Source: Serratia marcescens subsp. marcescens ATCC 13880
Lineage (GTDB): Bacteria > Pseudomonadota > Gammaproteobacteria > Enterobacterales > Enterobacteriaceae
Assembly: GCF_017299535.1 (NCBI RefSeq)
Contig: NZ_CP071238.1
Location: 930,001-994,000, forward strand
DNA length: 64,000 nt
Direction of reading: 5' to 3'
The notes beneath the pieces were generated by a model. The model was not told the DNA's origin and searched no databases. It saw only the letters and a list, made by a program, of their open reading frames with translations. This document shows positions 19,917 to 27,443 of this stretch, in pieces (the first letter of the stretch is position 1; each line of letters opens with the position of its first letter). The position numbers were made by a program, and so were the translations under genes.

Positions 19917-21107
19917 ATGCGACTTAATAACTTACAAATCCGGAATGCTAAACCCACCCCTAAACCTTACACGTTGAGTGATGGGTTGGGCTTATCCCTT
20001 TTGGTTGAACCCAATGGCAGCAAGAGCTGGCGCTTTCGTTATCGCTTTGCCGGTAAGCCCAAGATGATTTCATTCGGCGTCTATCCTGCCGTTTCGTTGG
20101 CCGATGCTCGGTCAAAACGCGATGAATCCAGAAAGTTAGTTGCTGAGGGGCAGAACCCCAGCACAGTTCGTAAAGAGAAAAAGCTGGCGCAGCTATACGG
20201 GAATGCGAACACCTTTGAAGCGATTGCGAAGGAGTGGCATAAGTCCAAATTGGCGACGTGGTCAGAAGGCTATGCGACCGATATCATGGACGCGTTCAAC
20301 ATTGATATTTTCCCCTATCTGGGGCAGCGCCCCATATCAGCGATAAAGCCGCTTGAGCTACTCACCGTTCTTCGCAAAATTGAGGCGCGTGGGGCGCTTG
20401 AGAAAATGCGTAAGGTCAGACAGCGCTGTGGTGAGGTCTTCCGATATGCCACGGCAACCGGGCGGGCGGAGTTCAACCCGGCCGCCGATCTCTCCACCGT
20501 TTTGATTAGCCCAAAATCTACTCATTATCCTTTTTTATCCGTTGATGAAATCCCCGGATTTCTTGCTGCGCTGGAGGCGTACTCCGGTAGTCGGTTAGTA
20601 CAACTGGCGACGAAGTTGCTGATGTTGACCGGAGTCAGGGGGATTGAGCTGCGCATGGCGCAATGGCATGAGTTTGATCTGGATAACGCGCTTTGGGAAA
20701 TTCCGCTGGAGCGCATGAAAATGCGCCGGGAGCATCTCGTGCCGTTATCGACGCAGGCGGTGGCCATCCTGAATGAACTGAGAACCTATACGGGCAACTA
20801 TCGCTATGTTTTCCCGGGCCGTAATGACGTCAACAAGCCGATGAGCGAAGCGAGTATCAACCAGCTCCTTAAGCGTATCGGTTATCACGGTCGGCTCACC
20901 GGCCATGGCTTCAGGCACATGATGTCCACGATTTTGCATGAGCAGGACTTCAATACCGCCTGGATAGAGATGCAGCTCGCTCACGTGGATAAGAACGCCA
21001 TTCGCGGCACTTACAACCACGCGCAGTACCTTGAGAAGCGTCGTGACATGTTGCAGTGGTACGCCGACTTTATCGCGGGCCTTGCTCGTCAGTCTCACCG
21101 CCAATAA
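19917..21107 (+). CDS. P4-type tyrosine integrase
   Basis: A 396-residue tyrosine recombinase of the P4/CP4 integrase family. The N-terminal DUF4102-type arm-binding domain (DGLGLSLLVEPNGSKSWRFRY, GVYPAVSLADAR) is followed by a core-binding SAM-like domain and a catalytic domain with the Arg in TGVRGIEL, the His-x-x-Arg in GHGFRH, a His in LAHVDKN and the Tyr in the RGTYNHAQY segment. It is read away from thrW, as is normal for CP4-like islands, and should catalyse recombination between the 18-bp repeats. Confidence 0.95.
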   Translation: MRLNNLQIRNAKPTPKPYTLSDGLGLSLLVEPNGSKSWRFRYRFAGKPKMISFGVYPAVSLADARSKRDESRKLVAEGQNPSTVRKEKKLAQLYGNANTFEAIAKEWHKSKLATWSEGYATDIMDAFNIDIFPYLGQRPISAIKPLELLTVLRKIEARGALEKMRKVRQRCGEVFRYATATGRAEFNPAADLSTVLISPKSTHYPFLSVDEIPGFLAALEAYSGSRLVQLATKLLMLTGVRGIELRMAQWHEFDLDNALWEIPLERMKMRREHLVPLSTQAVAILNELRTYTGNYRYVFPGRNDVNKPMSEASINQLLKRIGYHGRLTGHGFRHMMSTILHEQDFNTAWIEMQLAHVDKNAIRGTYNHAQYLEKRRDMLQWYADFIAGLARQSHRQ

Positions 21108-21466
21108 ATCGTTAAAACCCCCTGGCGCGCAATGCTACCCCCGCCTCGCCTGCGCGCTTTGTGTGTCGCTTTTCATGCACCTGAATGAGAGGCCGCAAGC
21201 CGCGCCGCTGCTGGTGCGGCAGGGGGTAAAACATGCATCTTTCCGCATGCAAAATCATGCACCCTATGCATGCACGCGTCATTTGACACCCGCTAGCCAG
21301 GAAAAAAGCCTTTTTTGATGACGGGGTGAGAGGGCGTTGCGCCTGGCGTTGTCATGCGTCACCGCAAACCGGTGACCGAGGGCAGTTTCTGATGCGGGGG
21401 AGATGTACCGCGCGCTGACGATAATCACATCAGAGCGCTTTTAGTTTTATTCATAACTCTTCATAC

Positions 21467-21561
21467 TGTTCACCAAAATAAAAAAGTAGAGATAAATCAG
21501 TTAGTAGTGGGGTGAAGAGTGGCGACTGTATCCGTTCACCCGGTGTTCACGCCTGTTCACC
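21467..21561. repeat. Cluster of P4-like iterons, possible replication origin or crr
   Basis: Within a 747-bp gap (21108-21854) without convincing genes, the motif TGTTCACC (reverse GGTGAACA) or close variants recur: 21467-21474 (exact), 21510-21520 (GGTGAAGAGT, one mismatch, other strand), 21532-21540, 21543-21550 and 21553-21561 (exact CTGTTCACC). P4 alpha protein is known to bind GGTGAACAG-type iterons at ori and crr, and this island encodes an alpha-like protein at 23465. Upstream, around 21230-21280, ATGCA/CATGC palindromic motifs also cluster. Confidence 0.55.
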
Positions 21562-21854
21562 GGCTCTCACAAGGCCTTTTCCCTGGCGAGCCGGTGTTTG
21601 GCGGTTTTTCCCTGTTAATCAACCGCCCATTCATCGCTCAGGCTTTTCGGCCGGTTTGCCAACAACGGTCAATAAATGCCAATAAAGGCCAATATCGGCC
21701 AGCGTTGTCCACTTGATTGAAAAACAAGCATAAAATCTGTTCCACCACACAACAACACCTTGTTGCCACCCCGGTAAAACTTCACATAATAGGGCGCTAC
21801 CGAAGTTCACACAGTCCCGGCCAGCGTTGGCCGGACACAAAGAGGTCGCGTTTT

Positions 21855-22118
21855 ATGTTGACCGTTTCCACTCCCGCCCCATCCACTCTGTCGCCGGTGT
21901 TTCCTGGCGGTTACACCCCGCGAGAGCGCTTTATCCGCCTGCCGGAAGTGCTCTACACCACCGGCCTGTCCCGTTCCACTGTGTACGAGATGATGGGCCG
22001 CAAACAGTTTCCGGTTCAGGTCTCCCTCGGCGGTAAAAATGTCGCCTGGCTGGTCTCCGAGGTCGAGCATTGGATGGATGAACGCATCGCCAACCGCCAT
22101 CAGGGGAGTGCCGAGTGA
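21855..22118 (+). CDS. AlpA-family small regulator/excisionase
   Basis: An 87-residue protein with a MerR-like winged helix-turn-helix of the AlpA family: RFIRLPEVLYTTGLSRSTVYEMM, then FPVQVSLGG and VAWLVSEVEHWMDERI. AlpA-type proteins activate integrase or excision of CP4/P4-like elements. The frame is open upstream, but the ATG at 21855 precedes the family start. It overlaps the next gene, whose start lies in its stop codon. Confidence 0.88.
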   Translation: MLTVSTPAPSTLSPVFPGGYTPRERFIRLPEVLYTTGLSRSTVYEMMGRKQFPVQVSLGGKNVAWLVSEVEHWMDERIANRHQGSAE

Positions 22119-22330
22119 TGCAGTTAACGCTGGGCCGACACCGTTTTACCCTGAGCGACAACGACGCGCTGTTTGTGGCGGAAGCCATCTTGTTGCAGCG
22201 CAAACACCCGGATATCGTCTTGCCTGAACATCGCAGCGATAAACACGGCGTTATTCGTCTGACGAACCGGCGGGCCGAGCTGCGTCTGCTGCATGCCGCC
22301 GAAGTGATTGATCACTATGCGATCGATTGA
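22118..22330 (+). CDS. Hypothetical protein of P4-like module
   Basis: A 70-residue hypothetical protein starting at ATG 22118 (GTG 22115 possible), coupled to the AlpA-like gene through a TGATG overlap. It has no recognisable domain; the middle has several charged residues. Small genes of this kind are common between AlpA and ash in P4-like elements, which is the only functional hint. Confidence 0.6.
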   Translation: MQLTLGRHRFTLSDNDALFVAEAILLQRKHPDIVLPEHRSDKHGVIRLTNRRAELRLLHAAEVIDHYAID

Positions 22331-22862
22331 ACGTCCGGGGGCGTCTTACGGCTTGCTCCCACGTCCGGCCCTGCGCTATAGTCCTCCCGCTGCCGCAAAA
22401 TCGGCAGCCGGGCGTAGGAACCCGTGTATCTCTAAGGCGACACAACACGCGCCAGGCGTGTTTTTTTATGTCGCAGCCTTTGCTTGCTCATTTTTTGCGC
22501 GGTGGATGTTATGCTATCGCAGCAGTCAATCAATGGTGGCTCAGGCGGGGCAGCCTTCGGGCTGGCCGGTATTCTTAGAGGCCGGTATTCCTACCCCCGT
22601 CTGGGCTACCACCCATAAGTGTAGGAACTTCGGTGGTAGCAATAACCTTTACTCTAAGGAGGCTGCCACCATGGCTACGACCCTCACCCCGACTCACCCG
22701 ACATTCTGCTTCCTGTTTGCGGCCGTGCGCCGTTCTGCGCTGACGGCTTCACCGCGTATCGTGCGCACCGTGGCGGATTCTGAGCACAACGCTCGCCGCC
22801 TGCTGGCCCGTGATTATGTGTTGTCCTTTGCCGGTCGTTTGCCGGTTAAGGCGGCAGCATGA
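22308..22862 (+). CDS. Ash / Icd-like protein of P4 satellites, with internal start
   Basis: The 184-residue reading resembles the P4 ash family ([32 protein letters not shown]). It continues in frame into a 63-residue module ([12 protein letters not shown] ... [13 protein letters not shown]) usually annotated as host cell division inhibitor Icd-like. The internal ATG at 22671 is preceded by a strong AAGGAGG and could be translated separately. The 5' start is uncertain (22308 or 22314). The function in this island is not known. Confidence 0.7.
   Translation: MITMRSIERPGASYGLLPRPALRYSPPAAAKSAAGRRNPCISKATQHAPGVFFYVAAFACSFFARWMLCYRSSQSMVAQAGQPSGWPVFLEAGIPTPVWATTHKCRNFGGSNNLYSKEAATMATTLTPTHPTFCFLFAAVRRSALTASPRIVRTVADSEHNARRLLARDYVLSFAGRLPVKAAA
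22389..22408 (+). ncRNA. Possible P4 CI/C4-type antisense RNA hairpin in the ash leader
   Basis: A 7-bp stem GCTGCCG / CGGCAGC with a CAAAAT loop lies at the beginning of the ash-like frame, followed by GTAGGAA at about 22415. A complementary TTCCTAC occurs at about 22588, with a second GTAGGAA near 22621. P4 immunity uses a small CI RNA pairing with such leader sequences. Only the short complementarity is seen; boundaries of an RNA cannot be set. Confidence 0.3.
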
Positions 22863-23122
22863 ACACCCTGGCCGACCGCTATTACCGCGACACCCATTAC
22901 CCTATCCCGCACGCCGATTTTCTGCGTCTCCAGCATGCGCACGCCACCGGCGTGCTGTTCCTCGACCTGCTGGACACCCTCGACCTCGGCGGGCAGCGCC
23001 CCGATGCCGTGCAACAGGCATCGTTTGCCTCGGTCATTGCCTTGCTGACCGACCAGCTCGGCCACGTCGTCAACACCTGTGAATCCCAAATCCTTGCCCG
23101 CATGGAGGCCACCGCCGCATGA
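22859..23122 (+). CDS. Hypothetical protein of P4-like module (possible derepression-type protein)
   Basis: 87 residues, overlapping the ash/Icd-like gene by 4 bp (ATGA) and the next gene by 4 bp, so it is translated as part of an operon. Mostly helical-looking, with [20 protein letters not shown] near the N-terminus, a pattern I associate with the small protein before the primase in P4-like elements. In P4 the epsilon derepression protein sits near here, but the match is not strong enough to assign it. Confidence 0.6.
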   Translation: MNTLADRYYRDTHYPIPHADFLRLQHAHATGVLFLDLLDTLDLGGQRPDAVQQASFASVIALLTDQLGHVVNTCESQILARMEATAA

Positions 23123-23454
23123 ACACTGCATCCTGTTTACCGATTGAAGTCCGTACCGCCGTTTTCCGCCGCGCCGTGGCGCAGGCCTACCTGGATACCT
23201 GTGCCTTTTACCGGGTGAGCCTGGGGTACACGCTGGACGAGCTTCAGATGACGATTGCCGTGCGCCTGGAAGGGCACTTTGTGCGTCAGTACGGCGCAGA
23301 GGACGGCATGGACATGGCGTGCACCATGCTGAGTGACATGGTGCAGCCGGACGTTCTGGTGGCCGCACCGCGCTTGACCGCGCTGGGGCAAAAGATGATG
23401 GACGAGCTGTGCTGCGAGCGCCTGTCGGCATCGCAGAACGCCACCGTACACTGA
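23119..23454 (+). CDS. Conserved P4-like hypothetical protein
   Basis: 111 residues, starting inside the stop of the previous gene and ending 10 bp before the primase gene. The sequence (EVRTAVFRRAVAQAYLDTC, DELQMTIAVRLEGHFVRQYG) resembles an uncharacterised family often found upstream of P4 alpha genes (I recall DUF5375). No function is known. Confidence 0.65.
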   Translation: MNTASCLPIEVRTAVFRRAVAQAYLDTCAFYRVSLGYTLDELQMTIAVRLEGHFVRQYGAEDGMDMACTMLSDMVQPDVLVAAPRLTALGQKMMDELCCERLSASQNATVH

Positions 23455-23464
23455 GGAGAAGAGC

Positions 23465-25810
23465 ATGAGCGCCCACTTCGTATCTCAGACCGTACGCACC
23501 GCCACCGGCCACTGGCCGGTGATACTCCCGGCCCTCGGCATTACCTTGCAGCCGAACGGCAAGCCGCAGCCGTGTCCGACCTGCGGCGGTAAAGACCGCT
23601 TCCGCTTCGATAACCAGGACGGGCGCGGCACCTGGTTCTGCAATCAGTGCGGGGCCGGTGACGGCCTCAACCTGGTGGAAAAGGCCCTGTCACTGTCTGC
23701 CCGGGCTGCCGCCGAACAGGTGGCTGCCGTGATGGGAGAAAACACCAACACCCTGCCACCGGCCGCTGAAGCCCGCCATGCCTCACTGAAGGGCGGTGGG
23801 CAAGACAAGGCCGAGGCTCAGCGCAAGGCCGCGCGACAGGCACAGGCTCTGGTGGCCGCTGCCCGCCTCCAAACCGGCAACGCCTACCTGAGCGCCAAAG
23901 GCTGGCCGGAGGTGGACACCCTGACCCTGCACGGCCAGTCGCTGCGCGTCGGCGGTATCACCTTCCACCCCGGCGACCTGCTGCTGCCGCTGCACAATGA
24001 CGGGGGCGAGGTGGTCAACGTGCAGCTGATTAACGCCCACGGCGACAAACGCATGCTGGCAGGCGGGCAGGTGAAAGCCGCCTGCCACACCCTAAGCGGC
24101 CCGGACAACGCGGTTATCTGGCTCACCGAGGGCTACGCCACCGGCCTCACCGTGCACCGTCTCACCGGTGAGACGGTGTGCGTGGCGCTCAGCGCCAACA
24201 ACTTGGCGGCGGTGGCAGAGCAGCTGCGCAGCCATTACCCGGATGCGCGGCTGCTGCTGGCGGCCGACAATGACCGCAGCGGCACCGGGCAGACCCGCGC
24301 CGCCGAGGCGGCCACACGCACCGGCGGCACTCCGGCGCTGCCGCCCACGGAAGGCGACTGGAACGACGTTTATGGCCGGGAAGGGGCAGACGCTACGCGT
24401 GCCCAGCTCCAGGCGTTTAGCCAGTCGCCACAGCCGAGCCCGTTCGACACGCTGAGCGATGCCGATTTGAAAGCCATGAGCGCCAGCGAGAAGGCCGAAC
24501 TGCTGGCCGAGCACTACGGCAACACCCTGGCGGTGCCGCCGGTGGGCGAAGAGCTGTGCCGCTATACGCGCGGCGCCTGGCAGGTGCTGCCGCACCGACA
24601 GCTGAGCCGGGAGATTGCCGCGCTGTTCCAGAAGGTGCGTGCACCGTTCTCTGCCGCCGGTATCAACAGCATTTTGGACACCCTCAAGCTGATGGTGCCG
24701 CAGATGGGCGACCCGGCCCGCCGGTTGATAGGCTTTCGTAACGGGGTGTTTGATACCGTCAGCGGGCAGTTCAGCGTCCACCGGCAAGCGCACTGGCTGC
24801 GCACCGTCAACAGCGTGGACTACACGCCACCGCGTGCCGGGGAGAACCTGGCCGACCATGCGCCGCACTTCTGGCAGTGGCTGACGCGGGCCGCCGGGGG
24901 CAAGCACGACAAGCAAGAACGTATCCTCGCGGCGCTCTTTATGGTGCTGGCCAACCGCTACGACTGGCAGCTGTTCCTCGAAGTGACCGGCCCCGGCGGC
25001 AGCGGCAAGAGCGTAATGGCGGCCATCGCCCGGCTGCTGGCGGGAGCCGATAACACCACCTCCGCCACCATCGATAACCTGGAGTCGGCGCGCGAGCGGG
25101 CCAGCGTGGTCGGCTTCTCGCTGATACTCCTGCCTGACCAGGAGAAGTGGAGCGGTGACGGCGCGGGTATCAAGGCCATCACCGGTGGCGATGCGGTCGC
25201 CATCGACCCCAAATACCGCGACGCCTACGCGGCGCACATCCCGGCGGTGATACTGGCGGTGAACAACAACCCGATGCAGTTCAGTGACCGCAGCGGTGGC
25301 GTATCACGGCGGCGGGTGATACTCACCTTTCCGGAGACGATACCGCTGGCCGAGCGCGACCCGCAGTTGCTGGACAAAATCACCCAGGAGCTGGCGGTGA
25401 TTGTGCGCCACCTGATGCAGCGCTTCGCCAACCCGAACGAGGCCCGCACCCTGCTTCAGGCGCAGCAAAGCTCGGACGAGGCGCTGACCATCAAACGCCA
25501 GGCGGACCCGCTGGTCGATTTTTGCGGTTACCTGACGGTGCTGGGCACCCCGGAAGGGATGATGATAGGCAATGCCAACATCACCCCGCCGAACCCGCGC
25601 CGCTATTTGTACCACGCCTACCTGTCGTTTATGGCGGCACGGGGCTATCAGCACGTGATGAACCTGACGGCGTTCGGGCTGGCGGTGCCGCAGACGCTGA
25701 AAGAATATGAGCATACGTTGCTCAAACGCCGCACCAAACTGGGTATCCAAACCAACCTGCGGCTGAATGATGACTGCGACGTGGACTGGCTGCCAAAATG
25801 CGAGGCATAA
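23465..25810 (+). CDS. P4 alpha-type primase-helicase
   Basis: A 781-residue replication protein similar to P4 alpha (777 residues). Domains in order: N-terminal zinc finger (CPTCGGKDRF ... CNQCGAGDGL, residues ~38-70), Toprim/DnaG-like primase with WLTEGYATGLT and AADNDRSGTG (~220-290), a D5-like N region, and an SF3 helicase with Walker A GPGGSGKSVMA (~513). P4 alpha combines primase, helicase and origin recognition and binds GGTGAACAG-type iterons, which occur at 21467-21561. RBS GAGGAG precedes the ATG. Confidence 0.93.
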   Translation: MSAHFVSQTVRTATGHWPVILPALGITLQPNGKPQPCPTCGGKDRFRFDNQDGRGTWFCNQCGAGDGLNLVEKALSLSARAAAEQVAAVMGENTNTLPPAAEARHASLKGGGQDKAEAQRKAARQAQALVAAARLQTGNAYLSAKGWPEVDTLTLHGQSLRVGGITFHPGDLLLPLHNDGGEVVNVQLINAHGDKRMLAGGQVKAACHTLSGPDNAVIWLTEGYATGLTVHRLTGETVCVALSANNLAAVAEQLRSHYPDARLLLAADNDRSGTGQTRAAEAATRTGGTPALPPTEGDWNDVYGREGADATRAQLQAFSQSPQPSPFDTLSDADLKAMSASEKAELLAEHYGNTLAVPPVGEELCRYTRGAWQVLPHRQLSREIAALFQKVRAPFSAAGINSILDTLKLMVPQMGDPARRLIGFRNGVFDTVSGQFSVHRQAHWLRTVNSVDYTPPRAGENLADHAPHFWQWLTRAAGGKHDKQERILAALFMVLANRYDWQLFLEVTGPGGSGKSVMAAIARLLAGADNTTSATIDNLESARERASVVGFSLILLPDQEKWSGDGAGIKAITGGDAVAIDPKYRDAYAAHIPAVILAVNNNPMQFSDRSGGVSRRRVILTFPETIPLAERDPQLLDKITQELAVIVRHLMQRFANPNEARTLLQAQQSSDEALTIKRQADPLVDFCGYLTVLGTPEGMMIGNANITPPNPRRYLYHAYLSFMAARGYQHVMNLTAFGLAVPQTLKEYEHTLLKRRTKLGIQTNLRLNDDCDVDWLPKCEA

Positions 25811-26228
25811 CAGACGCAACAAAGGAGGCGACGATCGGCCGTGCCGATCAATGTGACTTTATTGATCTGCCTAACCCATTGGACGGTCAATCATCACGCA
25901 GCCTATAGTGGTGGCGAACAAACATTCCGCCACACCAGGGTATTTCTTCGGGCAGTGTTTATCAGCCCCCTCATAACAACACGTGCGCTCCCAACCGGCT
26001 TCGGCCGGTTTTTTGTTTTGCGGGGCATCAGTGTGTGTGCCGGTCGTGGTGGGCGCTGGTCCTCCCTCAGACGCATTCCATGCGCGGCGTTCGCGCCGAA
26101 CGGTGACGCGAAAGGCACGTCTGGCGACTTACATTTTTATAATTCAGATTTATCCTTTCTATTTCGCTTATCTTATAGTGAAAAATGCTAATGTGTTTGG
26201 GGTTTTATTCATTTTTTGATGAGGTGGC
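25811..26228. other. Gap between primase and FimB-like gene
   Basis: 418 bp with no gene I would defend. It contains the terminator listed separately; the right part becomes AT-rich before the recombinase gene and probably holds its promoter. Confidence 0.4.
25993..26019 (+). terminator. Intrinsic terminator downstream of the primase operon
   Basis: Stem AACCGGC / GCCGGTT closing a TTCG tetraloop, followed by a T-rich tail. It separates the P4-like replication module from the cargo. Confidence 0.88.
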
Positions 26229-26846
26229 ATGAGCCAGCGGAAGTATTTGACGCAGTCCGAAGTGGAGCGTCTGTTGCAACAGGCCTTGGCAGGGGGAAAT
26301 GCCGAGCGTGACTATTGCCTGATTTACATGAGTTTTATCCACGGCTTTCGCGTCAGCGAAGTGTGCCATTTGCGGTTGTCCGATTTGGATTTGCGGGGGC
26401 ACAGTTTGTATATCCGGCGAATAAAGAGCGGGTTTTCGACCAGCCACCCCTTGCTGAAGGATGAATTGCGGGCCATCAGGGCCTGGCTGGCGGTGCGGGC
26501 GGGACTGCCGGGGGCGGACAGCGACTGGGTGTTTTTGTCGCGCCAGGGGAACGCGTTGACGCGTCAGCGGGTGTACCAAATCATCAGCCAGTTGGGTCAG
26601 GCGGCAGACATTTCCGTCGTGCCGCATCCGCATATGCTGCGTCATGCCTGTGGATTTGCGCTGGCGGACCGGGGAATTGATACGCGGCTGATACAAGATT
26701 ACCTGGGGCATAAAAACATCCGTCATACCGTGCGGTATACGGCGAGTAATGCAGAACGGTTTGAAGGGGTCTGGCATCGCCCAAAAAACAAGCGAAAGAG
26801 TAGACAGTTAGGACCAAACTGTAAAGTAGTATACGCAACGCGTTGA
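26229..26846 (+). CDS. FimB/FimE-like site-specific tyrosine recombinase
   Basis: A 205-residue recombinase of the FimB/FimE type, which lacks the N-terminal arm domain of phage integrases. Catalytic residues are visible: Arg in HGFRVSEV, Lys in RRIKSGF, His-x-x-Arg in HPHMLRHACG, His/Gly in LGHKNIRHT and Tyr in VRYTAS. FimB/E invert the fimS promoter switch of type 1 fimbriae. Here the gene lies just upstream of the adhesin, and the left 9-bp inverted repeat of a candidate switch lies inside its last 13 codons. Inversion would change the tail from NCKVVYATR to a single Phe then stop. Confidence 0.92.
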   Translation: MSQRKYLTQSEVERLLQQALAGGNAERDYCLIYMSFIHGFRVSEVCHLRLSDLDLRGHSLYIRRIKSGFSTSHPLLKDELRAIRAWLAVRAGLPGADSDWVFLSRQGNALTRQRVYQIISQLGQAADISVVPHPHMLRHACGFALADRGIDTRLIQDYLGHKNIRHTVRYTASNAERFEGVWHRPKNKRKSRQLGPNCKVVYATR

Positions 26847-27122
26847 AAAAGAGTACAGCCTCGCAAGAAAAAAATCACCGAAAAATTATTATCCGATTGA
26901 ATAATAATGAAATCCACTCCTCTTTAGGCACTCTCCCCCCTTTTGCCCTTTCGGGCATGTTGCACCGTATCAACGGTTATTCCCGCATCTCCCCTCGGCA
27001 AGGAAACAGTTTTTTATTCCACTCTTCAGGGGTATTGGCCCATCTATTAAGCATTAAATAGATTTTATATCTAAATAAGCCCTTTTTTTGTTGTTTTTAC
27101 CAACTGGTCAAAATGGTCCTAA
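26808..27122. promoter_or_regulatory. Candidate fimS-like invertible switch upstream of the adhesin
   Basis: TTAGGACCA at 26808-26816 is matched in inverse orientation by TGGTCCTAA at 27114-27122. Flanks extend the match to ACA-R-TTAGGACCA-W-W. The outer span is 315 bp. E. coli fimS is 314 bp with 9-bp repeats TTGGGGCCA, which share 7 of 9 bases with these. The right copy is about 320 bp before the adhesin start. The segment is AT-rich at its right end with weak promoter-like hexamers (TTGGCC at 27035, TAGATT at 27059), but I cannot assign an orientation. Inferred, not shown, to invert. Confidence 0.6.
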
Positions 27123-27443
27123 TTGTTAAGTTCGACGCGTGCGGCGCCCGCGCTCAGGGCGGGCCCGTGATGTCCGTGTATTGCCCACGACGCTGGTGAC
27201 TCCGCGTCGTGCGGTAGCCATGGCGACGCGCCGTCAGGGATTGGGGCTTTATGTCGGTGTCGTGTGATTGGGGGCGCTACCGTCAGGTTTGCGGATGACC
27301 AGGGAGGAGATGTTTGCGCAGTGGTGTCGCCGACCCCAGCGGCGTGATCGACGTTGCGCACGTTACACAGCAAAGCAAAGAGCCGCGGGGTTTCAGGAGA
27401 ACGGAAACCCCGGACGATTTTTGACTCATCATCGGTGAAAACA
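26847..27443. other. Leader region of the adhesin gene
   Basis: 597 bp with no gene. The first 276 bp belong to the candidate invertible segment (with a small TGCCC/GGGCA hairpin at about 26943-26956). The remainder, 27123-27443, is an untranslated leader or contains a second promoter. A long leader is typical of phase-controlled surface genes. Confidence 0.4.

Noticed and set aside
25841..26191. Open frame of 116 codons after the primase
   Set aside because: It runs through a strong terminator hairpin and has no domain-like pattern.
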